Of a stretch of 64,000 bases of DNA, positions 23,160-36,493 are shown one piece after another (position 1 is the stretch's first letter; every line of letters begins with the position of its first letter). The DNA is from Pelodera strongyloides. Lineage: Eukaryota; Nematoda; Chromadorea; Rhabditida; Rhabditidae. The position numbers were made by a program, and so were the translations under genes. The stretch is from assembly GCA_036852015.1 (NCBI GenBank), contig JAANDG010000142.1, positions 124,001 to 188,000 of the forward strand, read 5' to 3'. The notes beneath the pieces are model-generated. The model searched no databases and had not been told where the DNA came from. It worked only from the letters and a program-made list of their open reading frames with translations.

Positions 23160-26100
23160 ATAAAGAATTTAAGTCTCATAAACTCTTAATTGGTGTTCTA
23201 AACATCCCATTCTTCCAGATATCAACGAATGTGTTACTTCTGACCCATGTCTTACATCGACTAGAAATGGAGTTTGGTACGTTTCAGAACACGTTAATAT
23301 ATAGGCGCTGTAGAAGCACTTGTTTACTCTTACAGGAGGATTGATTTTCGTTAGCCCAAATTCAGAGTTGAATCAGAATGGTGTATCCTGTATCTATAGG
23401 GTTCTTTTTTGGCCCCCGAGACGTTCAGTCGTTCAGTGACAAAAATAAATGTATTTTGAGTACTTTGTTATAAATTATCATGTTTAGGTGTGTGAACACA
23501 ATCGGAAGTTTCCACTGTTGTGATGAGCAGAGCAATGTGACCGAATGCATTGGATTGGAGATTTCCACTAGAAACGGACTACGGGTCATCGGCTCTTCTG
23601 CTGCGTCTGGGTCGGCGTCCGGTTCGGTGTCGGGTTCGGCGTCTGGTTCGGCGTCGGGTTCGGAGTCGGGTTCGGCGTCGGGATCGGCGTCCGGTTCCGC
23701 GTCGGCGTCTGCGAGCTCGTCCGCTTCTTCATCCGGAACTAGTGCTGGAGCCTCCGGCAGTGGTTTGGAAGCCAGTTCTGGTTCTGGTTCCGCATCGGGA
23801 TCTTCTTCCGCCTCGGCTTCTGCATCCGCTGGAGCAACGGCCACAGCCAATGGAGGTACATATGTTCTAGAATGTATCAAGAACTTTGCTAACTTTCTGG
23901 CGCTAAAGTATCGTGGAAAAATATCAAAATATATAATATTAAACAAAACCAGACGAAAACCCGTATGCATTATCTATGAATCGCGTGTATTTTTTTTACC
24001 TGCATTTATATGTTGTACCTTGCAGGAGCTAAGAACGAGGGAGGCATCGCTACCGATTTGGAGGGCTCTTCCAGCTCTGCGGGAGCAAAAGAAGAACAAG
24101 GAGTACATCAAGTTATACACGAGGTAGCATCATTACATATTATTTGGAAAACGCTTACTAGTGGACATACTTTGTTGGTAACCTATCTCATTTGCTAATT
24201 CATTATTTCCCCTTTCAGCAGCGTAACTTCTCAGCTGGTGAGATAATCTTGGTCAGAAATAAGGATAAGTCTAGCGGGGATCTTACACTCACCGGTTCTT
24301 CTCCGACTGGTTCTTCGGAAACGGACAAAGAATTGCTGAAACCAAAAGAAGGCGAACTAGGCTTGGAGATTACTTCAGGTGAATATACAATGTTTTGCTT
24401 TGCATTTGCGGGAATGAAACTCCAATCTTTTTCTTATTATACTAATGAAACTCTTATGAATATACTCATGAAACTAAGCTTATTACACACCAACCAAGTA
24501 ACTGTATTTTGTTCACATTTCAAGATAAAACAGCAAATGTAGAGTTGAAATTCAAAATGTTTAACTTTTGGTATTAAATGATGTGCTCAAGAACTATTTT
24601 TGTTCTCTTGACTATATTTTTGAAAAGAAATTCCCAGAAAGTTAGAATCTGAAGAATTGCCTTTTCCTAAAGTGGATGCCTTTCAGATGGCAATCATACC
24701 AATCTTGGTACCAGTGATGGTATCCGTACCACCATTACCATACCAGCTCCAGAGTCGACTACCATCGAGGCGATTCTCTCCACTTTATCTGGTGATTTGC
24801 TAACAACAACCGGCATTCCAATCACTGAAATCAATGTGATTACAGTAACCAAACAAGGAAGGGAACCAATCGATATTGACGAGGACGACGAAGGAGACGA
24901 GGTGAGGCAATTAGAGGCAATTGGATAAGTGTAGGAGTAGCTGGACTATCATACTGTATTCGTTGACAAATACATAGATTAGCTAACCGGTCTTACAATT
25001 AGTGTGTTTTTTTTTTGGCAAAGAAAAAATGTCGTACAAAATAATTTAAACAATTTTTTCAGACTGAATCCAATTCAAATAAGACCAAAGACAATGGTCC
25101 TTCTATTATTCCTGACGAAGGCGAACTCGGACTGGAAATCACAGGCGACCGAGTTAAACCAACCAAAACTCCAACCGAAGTCGGAAATGAAACTAAGGCA
25201 ACTAAACAATCATCGTCGGCAGAGGTATTTTAGATGTTTGATGTTGTTAACGTACAAGTTCCTTAGGCTTTAAACATTAACCATTAGCTGACTAATATTC
25301 ATGTCTCTAACTCTACGTTTTCTAGGCTGGTTCATCTGGCGGCCACGCTACGTCTTCTAGTGGTGGAGCAATTCTAGTAAAGGGAGGTTCTACGTCTGAA
25401 GGACAAAAGAAACCTGAAGGAGAGGAACAGAAAACTGAGGTAAGCTGAAAACATTGTAAATGTAAACGGAGCTTTTACTGTTAGTTTTTACTTACAATTT
25501 AATCAGAAACTAGTTCATTACATGCACTGTGCCATGAACAAAACATTCTTATTTGTTTGTATACCACGTATAGTCATTGATCCAGCAACACATATTGATC
25601 TGAAAAAATAAATACATGATTAAACAAACTCATGGATGTTTTCAGGCTGAAACCAGTTCCAATAAGACCAAAGACAATGGTCCTTCTATTATTCCTGACG
25701 AAGGCGAACTCGGACTGGAAATCACCGGCGACGGTATCAAACCAACCAAAACTCCAACCAAAGCCGGAACTGAAACTAAGGCAACTGGACAATCGTCGTC
25801 AGCCGAGGTACTTAGTGTACGCATTCAGTAGTTACAAACATGGTTAGCTAATTAACGAACTGCTAATTATTTTATGATGTGTTGGCGCTGGTCAAAATTT
25901 TATTTTAGAGCGGTTCGACTGGAGGCCAATCTAAGTCATCCAATGGTGGTATTGTTACTAAGGGTGGATCTACTTCAGAAGGCACTTTGCCAGAGAAGAC
26001 CGAAGGAGAAACACAGAAACCTGACGTAAGTGGACATCTGTCGTAGTTTAGTTGGAAGAATTGTCGTAGCCTTTAAAGCGAAACACCGGTCGGTTTTTGA

Positions 26101-29100
26101 AACGCACCTCAAGTACTTGCATTCCTATGTATTTATGCAAATTGGGGTAGAATTGGAGTCTAGTTTTTATTCTAATTTTTGCTCATTTGCACACTGTATA
26201 AGAAAGCAGGTGTACGCAATGCGTTTCAAAATCCGACCGGTATTCAAAAACCGACCTTCTTATGTTGCAATAATAACACACTACGGTTCACCGTGAAGTT
26301 TTCGCTGTTATAATAATTATCTGAATTCTTGCCAATTATTATGTGGATCCTTCAGGTGGACACGAAGCCCGCTCCAGGAGAAGTTGGCCTAGAGATTATT
26401 GGTGCTAACGTAAAGAAGGGAGACGGAGGCAGTGTGACAGACATCGAGGGACCCGATTCCACTGTTGGAAAGGACGGAGACGTGAGGAAGCCAATCAATA
26501 GGGAACCAACAGACAGTGCTGAAAGGTAGGCTGCTATACTTGTGATGTATTTTTTTTATTTGGGCTACCAACTCGCAAACTGTTACGGCACTTACGTCAC
26601 TTACTACAAACTACAAAGTTTTTTTTCCATCCTCGGAGGCACACCATTCGGTGTATTTAATAAATAAATAAATAAAAATACCACCCTTACATCTAACTCA
26701 AATAATTTCACTTTATTTCAGCACGACCTCCAGCAATACTTGGCCGGAAGTTATCACTCCTAAGAAGAGTACCGAGGATATGGATCTTCTGGCAAACGGA
26801 CGCGGATCGGGAACCAGTACGACGTCTGCTGAAGGATCCGGATCCACTTCCACTATTGAATCTTCCACGGAGAATTCCTCAGAAGTTGGAGGTTCTGGCA
26901 CAGTGCCAACTACGAGCCCCACGACTGGAACATTGCCAACTACATCGACCGAGACTACGGTAACGGAGGGATCTGCTACGTCATCTACAGAAGACAAGTC
27001 GACGGAAAGTGGAGAACTCACGTCAACCATTGCTGAGTTAGTTCTATTTTAAGTTTTCTACAGAGTTGAACACGGCATACTTTTCGTTAATGTAATGTAA
27101 AATGATACGAATGAATAACTAAACTTAAATGAAAAGAAAGTTCCGCGTTCAGGACAACCGTGGAGCCATCATCCCCTATTTCTGTGCCTGAAAAGAACCT
27201 GACAAAGCCTGAAGAAGGAGAAATGGGACTGGAAATATCTGTGATTGGAGGCAAAAAGCCCAGTGGAGGCAAGGCTAACGAGAAGGAAAAGAGTGAAACG
27301 TCGACTACAAAGTTAGTCTTTGGGTTTATTGGTTTCTTTTTTTTTTGTTGAAGCTCCCACTCAGCACTGGCGGTAACGGTATACATATACTGACGAACCT
27401 AAAGTGCTAGAACTTCCCGGAACGCTCGGCGTGCTAAGCCAACACATATAGGGCACATTTTGCTCAAAATATTGCCACGGAGATTCTTTCATACATAGAA
27501 TGTCAGAATATTAGTAACTAATTTTTTATCTTTAGAACCACAGAGACTTCTTCGGTTACTCCTGATGAATCTGGAAAGAGCACAGGCGGAAAAGATACCA
27601 ACAAACCAGAAGAAGGAGAACAAAGACTGGAGATTTCTGTAATCGGAACGACGAAGAAACCGAGCACCACAAATGGAGCAGACACCTCGTCGACGGAAGT
27701 AACGAAGAAGACTTCAGTGGAAGAAAAGGAAGAAACTACTTCACCGACGAGCACAGAGACAACGGAAACTGCAACTGAAGAACCTAGGTACTTATTGCGA
27801 GACACTTCATGGAAATTATTACTCCTGTCGGTGATTTCAAAAAGTACTGTACCTACTAACACGCCATAAACTGGCGATCAATGTTTTTGTTGTACGATTG
27901 AACACGTTTAATTAAACATTTTTTTGATAAAAATAAAAAGTCTTTGATGTTTTAGCACCTCAACTGAACCTGCTCAACCTGCGTTGAAACCAGTCGACGA
28001 AGAGACTGTTGCACCTGAGACTGCTGAGCTCCCATCATCGACCACTACTAACCCCGAGACAAAGGAGACACCTAAACCTGGCAGTATTCCCGATGGAGCT
28101 GATGGAGGTGTGTCTTGTGTCAAAGTAGCGAAGTCTATCTATGCAACTTCAATATACACCAATATATACAGTACAAATTTCTCTGATTGTTGTCAGCCAA
28201 CCTTTGAAAACTGCTTTCGAAGACTTCCTGACTTATTTGTGCCACATGAGTTGTTTTGTGACAAGAACTTATATTTGTGAAGTGAGCTACAATAATCAGA
28301 AAACATAATTATAATAAGTTTTAGGTCAAGTGATCACTGAGGACGGAAAAGGCGGCAAGAAGACTTCCGACGATTCGTCGGAGCCCTTGAAAGAACTGTC
28401 GACAGAATCTTCTTCTGAAGTGCCAGAGACGACAACGGCTGAGAATGGACTCGAGATTGTTGGAAAACCACCAGTTCATAGAGGAAGCACTGAGGTTGGT
28501 TGAAGTAAATAAACACAATATGAGCATATAGATCGGAAACGAAAAAGAAAGTTATAACAAACATGCTTTTATATTTTATTATATATCATATTACGTTTTA
28601 CAGTGATTATTTCATTTAGTGGCTATGAGTTCCAACATTGGGGAACATGATGAACGTGGGGTTATCAATTAAAACTGTCTTATAGTTGGCACTATTTTAC
28701 TGAAATGAGAACACTTTGACACACTCAAATTGAGACGTCTAATAGCTTACAACCATATCCGCAATGAAAAGAGCACATTCCTTAATTGTATCTGCTTGTT
28801 GTAACGTGTGTACAAAATACAAAACTGAAATATGTGTCTGACAGTCTTAGTGCTAGTTCACCTGTGGCCGTATGCACGAACAGCTGGAACCTCCCTGGGT
28901 GGGAGAATTTGGCTCTGCGTGTCCCCGATTCGTGTGATCCCTCTCTTTCTCTCACCTCCCAGGGAGGCTGGGAGCCTCCCGGCGCGTTCGTGCATACGGC
29001 CACTGTTCACCCTAAAATACCGAATAAAATTATTGATTTTCCAGGAGCCCTCATCTGAAGTCGGCCTTGAAATCACGGGAGGAAACAAGCCAACACCAAA

Positions 29101-32100
29101 GCCTGAAGATAAGAATACGACAGTGGAAATTACTCCTGATGAGGAAGGCCTGGAAAATGTCCACGGAGGGGTTCAAACGAAGAAGACTACCGTACCTTCT
29201 AGTGGCTCGACTACTGTGTCTCCTGGTGTGTCCACAACTGTGTCGACAGAAGACACCACTGCGGTATCTCCTGATACATCGGCCTCAAGTACTGTATCTT
29301 CGGGTGGTTCTACTACTGTATCTAGTGGTGGTTCGACTACTGTGAATTTCTCGACGACCGAAGGCGAGACAGAGGCCACCACCATTGATCTGACTTCTTC
29401 TGAAGCAACAACTTTGAAATCAACTACCGAGTCCCCGGTAAAACATGCGGTTACTGAAGCTCCTTCCAAGGAAACAACTGTTGATTCGACAAGACCCGAG
29501 GAGAAACCTGAATCGTCCACAGCCGTACATGTGAGCGAGACTGAAGCCCCAGTTACCGACGAGACTGCCAAAATTGTCAACAACGTGACGAGTACCTCCG
29601 AATCGTCGACAAGTGCAGGCTCAGAAACGACCACCGCTATTGTCACCACAGAGGAAGTAACAACTGTGCCTGAAGGTACCACTCCTGAAGTAGCCGGTTC
29701 ATCTTCTACGGCAGATTCGGAAACCCCGACTACCACTGAAGTTAGCCCAGAGCTACTGTCTACAACGGACAGTGGAGCAGCTACCGGCGCAGCACCTCCT
29801 GTACCGGTATCACCCGAAGTTAGCACTCCTAAAGCTACCAGCCCTAAAGTTGCTTCGACTGCTGAGTCAGAAACTGTAGCTACTACCGAAGTCAGTTCAA
29901 CTTCCAGTTCTTCTGGTACAGAGACTGGCGCCACCGAAACAGCAACTGAGACCAGTTCTTCTGCTAATGAGACTGGCCCTACCGAAGCAGCAGCTGAGAC
30001 CAGTTCTTCTGCTACAGAGACCGGCGCTACCGAAACTGCAACTGAGGCCAGCTCTTCTGCTACAGAGGCTGCCGCTACCGAAACAGCAGCTGAGACCAGC
30101 TCTTCTGCTACAGTGACTGGCGCTACCGAAGCTGCCACTGAGACCAGTTCTTCTGCTAAAGAGACTGGCGCTACCGAAGCTGCAACTGAGACCAGTTCTT
30201 CTGCTACAGAGACCGGCGCTACCGAAACTGCAACTGAGACCAGCTCTTCTGCTACAGAGACTGGCGCTACGGAAACAGCAACTGTGGCCAGTCCTTCTGG
30301 CACAGAGACTGGAGCTACCGAAGCTGCAACTGAGAGCAATTCTTCTGCTACAGAGACTGGCGCTACCGAAACTGCAACTGGGAAGAGTTTTTCTGCTACA
30401 GAGACTGGCGCTACCGAAACTGCAACTGAGACAAGCTCTTCTGCTACAGAGGCTGGCGCTAACGAAACTGCAACACAGACCAGTTCTTCTGCTGAAGAGA
30501 CTGGCGCTACCGAAGCTGCAACTGAGACCAGTTCTTCTACAGCAGACAATGGAACAGCTACTGACACAACACCTTCTGCACCGGAATCACCCGAAGTTAA
30601 CACTCCTGAAGCTACGAGCCCTGAAGTTTCTTCGACTTCTGAGTCTGAAACTGTAGCTACTACCGAAGTCAGCTCAACTTCCAGTTCTTCTGCTACAGAG
30701 AATGGCGCTACCGAAGCTGCCACTGAGACCAGTCTTTCTGCTACAAAGACTGGCGCTACCGAAACTGCAACTGAGACCAGTTCTTCTGCTACTGGCGCTA
30801 CCGAAACAGCAACTGAGACTTCCGAAGTGGCCACATCCGTCACGGAGTCATCATCGATTGCAACATCCTCAAGCACAACTTCTGAACAGACTTCGGTGTC
30901 TTCGTTGGCAACAACTGCTTCGGATTCTCACTTGACAAGTACAGAGGCTGCAACGCCAACGATTGAGGTAGGCATACTTATAAATAATATATGTTGAGAC
31001 ATAATTGCTTAAGTAGTTTTCGGGTTTCTAGCCGGGAATCAATATTTCATTACTTCTAGGTATCGACTTCTGCCCAAACCGCTGCGGCCACAATTGTCCC
31101 AGACGAGGAGACATCTGGAAGTTCGACCGTGGCAGCTACATCTTCGAGCTCGGAATCTTCGTCAACATCCGCAGCAACTACCACATCTGCTTCTGATACT
31201 TCGGCAACTTCCTCGCCATCTACTGAACCAACCACTGCTTCTGAAAGCACTATAGAGGAAAGCGTAACATCGCCTGCTAGTGAAAAACCAACAACTCTCG
31301 AAAACGCCAAGGCGACAGAAGCACCAACTACGTCATCTGGTGCAACAACTGTGAAGAATGCTGCTTCAACAGGACCTGCTGCGACTTCTGGTGGGCTGAT
31401 TCAGTAATAATCAAATTTATTTACAATTATACAACAGTAGTCTAGGGACAATGGAAATTAAGAATGAGAATTGTATGACCATGACACCCCGTTTTTTTAT
31501 GCGTTCAGTTCTAAGTTCTAATACATCTTTATGGAAACGTTTTATTTGATAAAAAAATAATTCTGTGGAATCCGTTTATCGACGTATTATGTATTTTAGC
31601 AACAGAAGAGGCGAGCACACAGACTGTGACAGAGACCGAGACTACTTCCAGTACTGCATCAACAGATTCTCAAAAACCTGCTGAGACTGAAGAGCCTGCT
31701 AAACCTTCCAAGAAGACAACGCCAGTTTCAATGAGACAAACCACGCCAGCTCCTGAAACTACACAGACTGATCAGGTATGCACAGCCGTCTTTATTTGGT
31801 ACTGTAAGGTGGTAAATTATTATAGTTACTCTCAAATCCAAATTTAATATAAATATTATAATTTTAGACTTCAACCGTGCCCGAGGAATCAACAACACCG
31901 CCGTCAGCCTTTAGTGTGGCCACTGAGCCATCCGTGGTCCCTGGAACCAACCATGAAACGACTATTTCCACTACGCAGGCACCCAAGACTGAGACCTTCC
32001 CTCAACCTGATTTGGTTCTCACCGCAGCTCCCGGTATGTTTCATGAATGAAAAGATCAAAATATCAGGGACCTCTTTCCTTTATGTGTGCATTAACCTTT

Positions 32101-35100
32101 ATATTTAGCAAAGTAATCAATGAGTTTTATACCGTGTACTTATGTCTGGCTTTGGTGTACAATTCTGAGTTGTTTATCGATCAAATGCTATAAACAAAAA
32201 TAACACTATAATCAACCTTTTATAATCTATCTAACAATTGTTTCAGAGCAAGCGACCGAATCAACGACAGAGGCCACTACCCAAGCCCAAGGTGGAGCAG
32301 GCTCAGTGACTAACTCTCTGGAACCACAGAAGCCTTCAGAACCTCACGAACCTGCGTCAGGCTCAGGCTCTACCAGATCGTCGGAAACAACTACCCAAGC
32401 CTCAACAGAAGACACCTCATTAGTGACGGATGCCGAGGCTTCAACGAAGGAGACAACACAGGTACGAGAACATATCTGATTAAATATAATTTTAATACTT
32501 TACTTTGTTTCCAGAGCAGTACAAATTAGAAGATCAATATAAATTAGTGTGTTTTCAATAATAATATAATAAATGTTATTGGATCAACGAGTCGTATGTC
32601 GCAGGAACAAGGAAAACAATAATGACCCGTGTCTTCTTGTTTCAGATGAAAATTATTATTCTCTTACATTTTCCAGGTTCCACTGGAAGTCACCACCCTC
32701 CAAGAGACAAAACAACCACAACTTGCCACACTTCCCACTTCTTCGTCTACTACAAAGGATTCGTTCAGTCTGGCAAATATAACTACAGTAGCTCCGACCG
32801 TTCCTCCTTTGTCAGGGTGAGTGGGTTACTGTAAATGTGCAGATTGTACAGTATTTGCATACGTTTCACGACAGAAAATGCTGATAGTGGTGTGGTAGAA
32901 GCTGCTCCTAACAGAACCTGATTACGTGAATATTTAGTACCAGTCGGCTCACGCCGCCTGAGGCGACTTACATGGAAATATGATTGGTTTAGCATTGGCA
33001 TACTAATATACAAAGCTTCAAACGTATCATAAGAAATTCACATAATAGGAAACGATTGTATATGCATAACTTCGATATTGAGCTGCGAAACTCTTTTTAT
33101 ACCCGAACACGAAATTTGCATTTCCGTAACGCACATCGGTATGCAAATTAGGCTACAGTTACTCTTTTATATAATAAGATATATTCCATTTCAAATTAAA
33201 TTGTGGCTGTCGGTCTTCTTGAGAATTTTTCTAACTTTTTCTAATCATGAGGTGTTCCAGCTCTTCTGGTCTCAAGTGCTCGGGTAGCGATGAATGCGGC
33301 TCAGACGCCTATTGTGAGCGGCGCACTGGCGCTTGCAGATGTCATCCAGGATTCAGCGGAAATCCACCAGAGAAGAAATGCGTTGGTAAGAGACATCAAA
33401 AATTTTCATTATTGCCCGATTTTCTAACACAGTTCGTAACGACTGAAAATAATATTTTTCTGCTTTGTAATGTACCTCTCGACAGTTTGTACATAGGAGG
33501 GGTTTGGGAGTATTTTCCCGAATGTACTACCGTACAACTTCGAAATCAGTGTAGCTATTTGTTTTGCTACCCAAGTACCCAGACTTCTGACTTACAGACG
33601 TCGACGAATGCAAAGAAAATCTGCACAAATGTCACGGTTCATCCAAGTGTCATAACTTCAATGGAGGATATGCATGCTTCTGCCCTCAGGGATTTAGGAA
33701 AATGGAAGACGGAACTTGCGTTGGTATGTTTTTGATGCATTTAAAATTACAAAAAGTATTACGAACGGCAGCACGTCCATTTTCTCAAGACATAGATAAC
33801 CTATTTCTTTTATATAACTTAACGTGTAAGTTGTCAATTAACAAACTGGAAATTATATAATTTACAGATATTAACGAATGCAAGGAGCACGCTGGAGGAT
33901 GTTGCAGTTCAAACGCGACGTGCATTAACCGACCCGGAACATACTCTTGCCAGTGAGCCAGTTTATTTGTCATAGATTTTTTAGTGATTTTTTGGTGTAC
34001 AGATTGGTCTACATAAATAATTTTCTTTTAGTTACTGATGGTGAGGAAAAAAACAGATCTTAAAAGTTGAAGTAAATAGAATGTGATGTTAAATATATCC
34101 TTAACTCAATATTTCTCAGATGTCACGATGGTTTCACGGGTGATGGATACAGCTGCATTCCGATTCAAAAGCGGCCCTGCCATATAGAGGAAGACCAAGT
34201 TGCCATGTGCCCCAAGGGACACATGTGCATGATTGACTCTGCAGGTAATACATATTAATTATGTCCTTATGAGACACGCCCTATTTCTAATTGCATTATT
34301 GATATTTAATAATATATGATGTTAGGATGTCAAAAATATCAGTAAGCTATTTCTCAAAATATCAGGGTACTAGAAGCTATTAGTTAGATAGTTATGCTAG
34401 CGGCCTACTTACGTTCCATGTCAATCAATTAATTTTAAAGGAAAAACCGACTGTGAACAGTGCATGCCCGGTTACAAGAAGCGCAACGGTGTCTGTGAGG
34501 ACGTGGACGAGTGCGCCAACAAGACGGCTAATATGTGCAATTTGAATGCAAAGTGCGCAAATGCACCTGGAGCCTATACCTGCAAGTGCAAGTGGGTATT
34601 TGTGTTGAAAACTATATGACTTCATCTGCAATTTAATTTAATCGGGCAGCAGGTGGTAGCTGCAACGTATCCTTTAGTAGACAATCAAAATTTAGATGTA
34701 TTGCAAAATGTAACGTTGTGTAGTTCATGCAAATATCGCCGTATTACTGGAAAACCCAATAACCACGCTTGAGTAAAGGTTGTTGCTTGAGAAGTCCATC
34801 AGTAAAATAAATATCTGGGAAATATTAAAAAAAAATAAAGTTTAAGTAGTTCCCTTTTAGTGACGGATTCATGGGCGATGGTTTTATGTGTTCGGATATC
34901 GATGAATGTCTGAATAACCCTTGTCATCCACATGCTGAATGCAAGAATACAATCGGAACATTTGAATGTACTTGCCCAGAAGGATGGACTGGAGATGGAA
35001 AGGTTAGCTTTTATATATCAAAGTAATATTTGAGCGAGTACATAATTTTTGAAGTATGGAAATGAGGGTTTTAAATATCCTTATAGATTATGTAGTTCAG

Positions 35101-35899
35101 GGAATATGGGGTGAAGCTGGAAACTCAAATCTTTGTTCTTTTTTTGTGTAATAATAGTGATTTGGCGTTAAAAATGTCTTCTACTGTGGATCTTTATAGC
35201 CGCAAATTTAAATCATCAAAACTGCTTAGTGCGAACAATACGTAATTGAAGAAAAAAGAGACTAATATGAAAACAAAGAGTGCATTCAGAAGTCTTGCAT
35301 CAATCCCGTGGAGAGTAGTTGTGAAGACCTGGAGAAGACTTGTGGTCGGGTGACGAATACTGCCTGTCTCACTGTCAGAGTTTTTGATGGAACTCTCAAG
35401 GTATGCATCTGATTACGTTTTTCATTTTCCAACTGAAACTGATCCACATCAACCGTAACCCTAACCGTAACCAACCGTGAGCAACAAAGAAATTTGGCAT
35501 ACATAAATAAATGGGATATCCTTATCAATCCTCAAGCTAATCGTTACATGTGGCTTAATTTGCCAACCTTCTGCGTTCTTCTACTGCACGTTTCCCGCGA
35601 AACAAAAATAAATCCCGCGTTTCCTAGCAGGCTGGCACCCAATCCCACGCAATAAAAAAAGTCGCATGTTTCCTGACAGATTAGCCAATCATGTCCCGCA
35701 AATAAACATTAGGCAAGGCCTTGTGTTAGCGGCAAGGCCCCTAATTAGCGCTCGCACTAAGAACCAAATCCCGCGTTTCCCGCTTGTTTGGGAGGAAACG
35801 TGGGATTACGATTACCGCTAAACTGCGAATGAGGAAAATAGCTCTTATCATCATTTTTATATGCTGCACAGTTATATACTTTATATAATGTGTCAATAA

Positions 35900-35948
<49 letters not shown>

Positions 35949-36416
35949 CCTGATATCCCCACACAAAAAAATTGTTTACAAATTGACTATTGCTCATGCA
36001 TGACTTAGGCCGTGTGCGAATGTGAGGCCAACTATCGATTGAATTCAACGACAGGACAGTGTGAAGATATCGACGAGTGCGCTGAGAATAGGTGGGTTAT
36101 TGATTTATTGATTTGATTTTCTGGGTTTAGGTATTTGCACCTTTGAGCTTGAGTAGTGGACAACGTATTTCGGGGTTTCCAAGTATGCTGAAAATTTACA
36201 GTATTTTGGAACTACACGGGAATATTTTTTAATTTTTTCATATTGACAGAATCTTTGGGATAACCCCATAAAGTAAAACCTAAATAAAATGTCTCTTTAG
36301 ACACGACTGCGATCCATCCAACTCGAAATGCGTGAATGAAGACGGTGGTTTCGAATGCGAATGTCTGCCTGGTTTTGAAGGAAAAGGAGGAATATGCGTT
36401 GGTTCGTGATTTAGTT

Positions 36417-36493
<77 letters not shown>

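Larger units (their letters stand above)
18419..23855 (+). other. fbn-1: fbn-1 exons 4-17: first EGF array and Ser-Gly-Ala stretch
   Basis: Exons 18419-18529, 18750-18866, 19218-19325, 19505-19590, 19722-19908, 20351-20467, 20677-20799, 21550-21657, 22098-22213, 22320-22435, 22724-22785, 22958-23059, 23219-23276 and 23488-23855. Most EGF exons are phase 1-1. Calcium-binding starts are visible: DKNEC, DIDEC (twice), DLDEC, DVNEC and DINEC (twice). Other modules (exons 4, 9, 11 and 15) lack the calcium signature. Exons 13-14 encode a non-EGF segment beginning GVHVFKTADGEVLL and ending VHINENH. Exon 17 finishes an EGF (CVNTIGSFHCC), carries the first GLEI, then a Ser-Gly-Ala run of about 80 residues (23594-23840). 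Exon 5 uses an unusual AAG acceptor. Confidence 0.85.
24026..28494 (+). other. fbn-1: fbn-1 exons 18-30: mucin-like region with GLEI motifs
   Basis: Exons 24026-24123, 24219-24378, 24687-24901, 25063-25224, 25326-25439, 25646-25807, 25909-26025, 26356-26525, 26722-27036, 27153-27311, 27536-27787, 27956-28107 and 28325-28494. No cysteines. Composition is Ser, Thr, Gly, Glu and Lys, fitting an O-glycosylated extended linker. Most of these exons carry one copy of a motif read as (E/P)-x-E-G-E-x-G-L-E-I-(T/S): exon 19 (about 24348-24374), 21, 23, 25, 27, 28 and 30. Exons 21-22 and 23-24 are a tandem duplication. GLEI sits next to T/S-rich stretches and charged K-K-P or K-P-T-K. No known domain is recognised. 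Confidence 0.8.

Noticed and set aside
23480..24127. Single 215-codon frame across exon 17 and beyond
   Set aside because: The frame continues into the intron; the donor at 23856 and acceptor at 24025 give an in-frame join.
29173..30876. 567-codon minus-strand frame rich in Val, Ala and Ser
   Set aside because: It is the antisense of the 48-bp repeat exon of fbn-1. The repeat length is a multiple of three, which keeps the opposite frame open.
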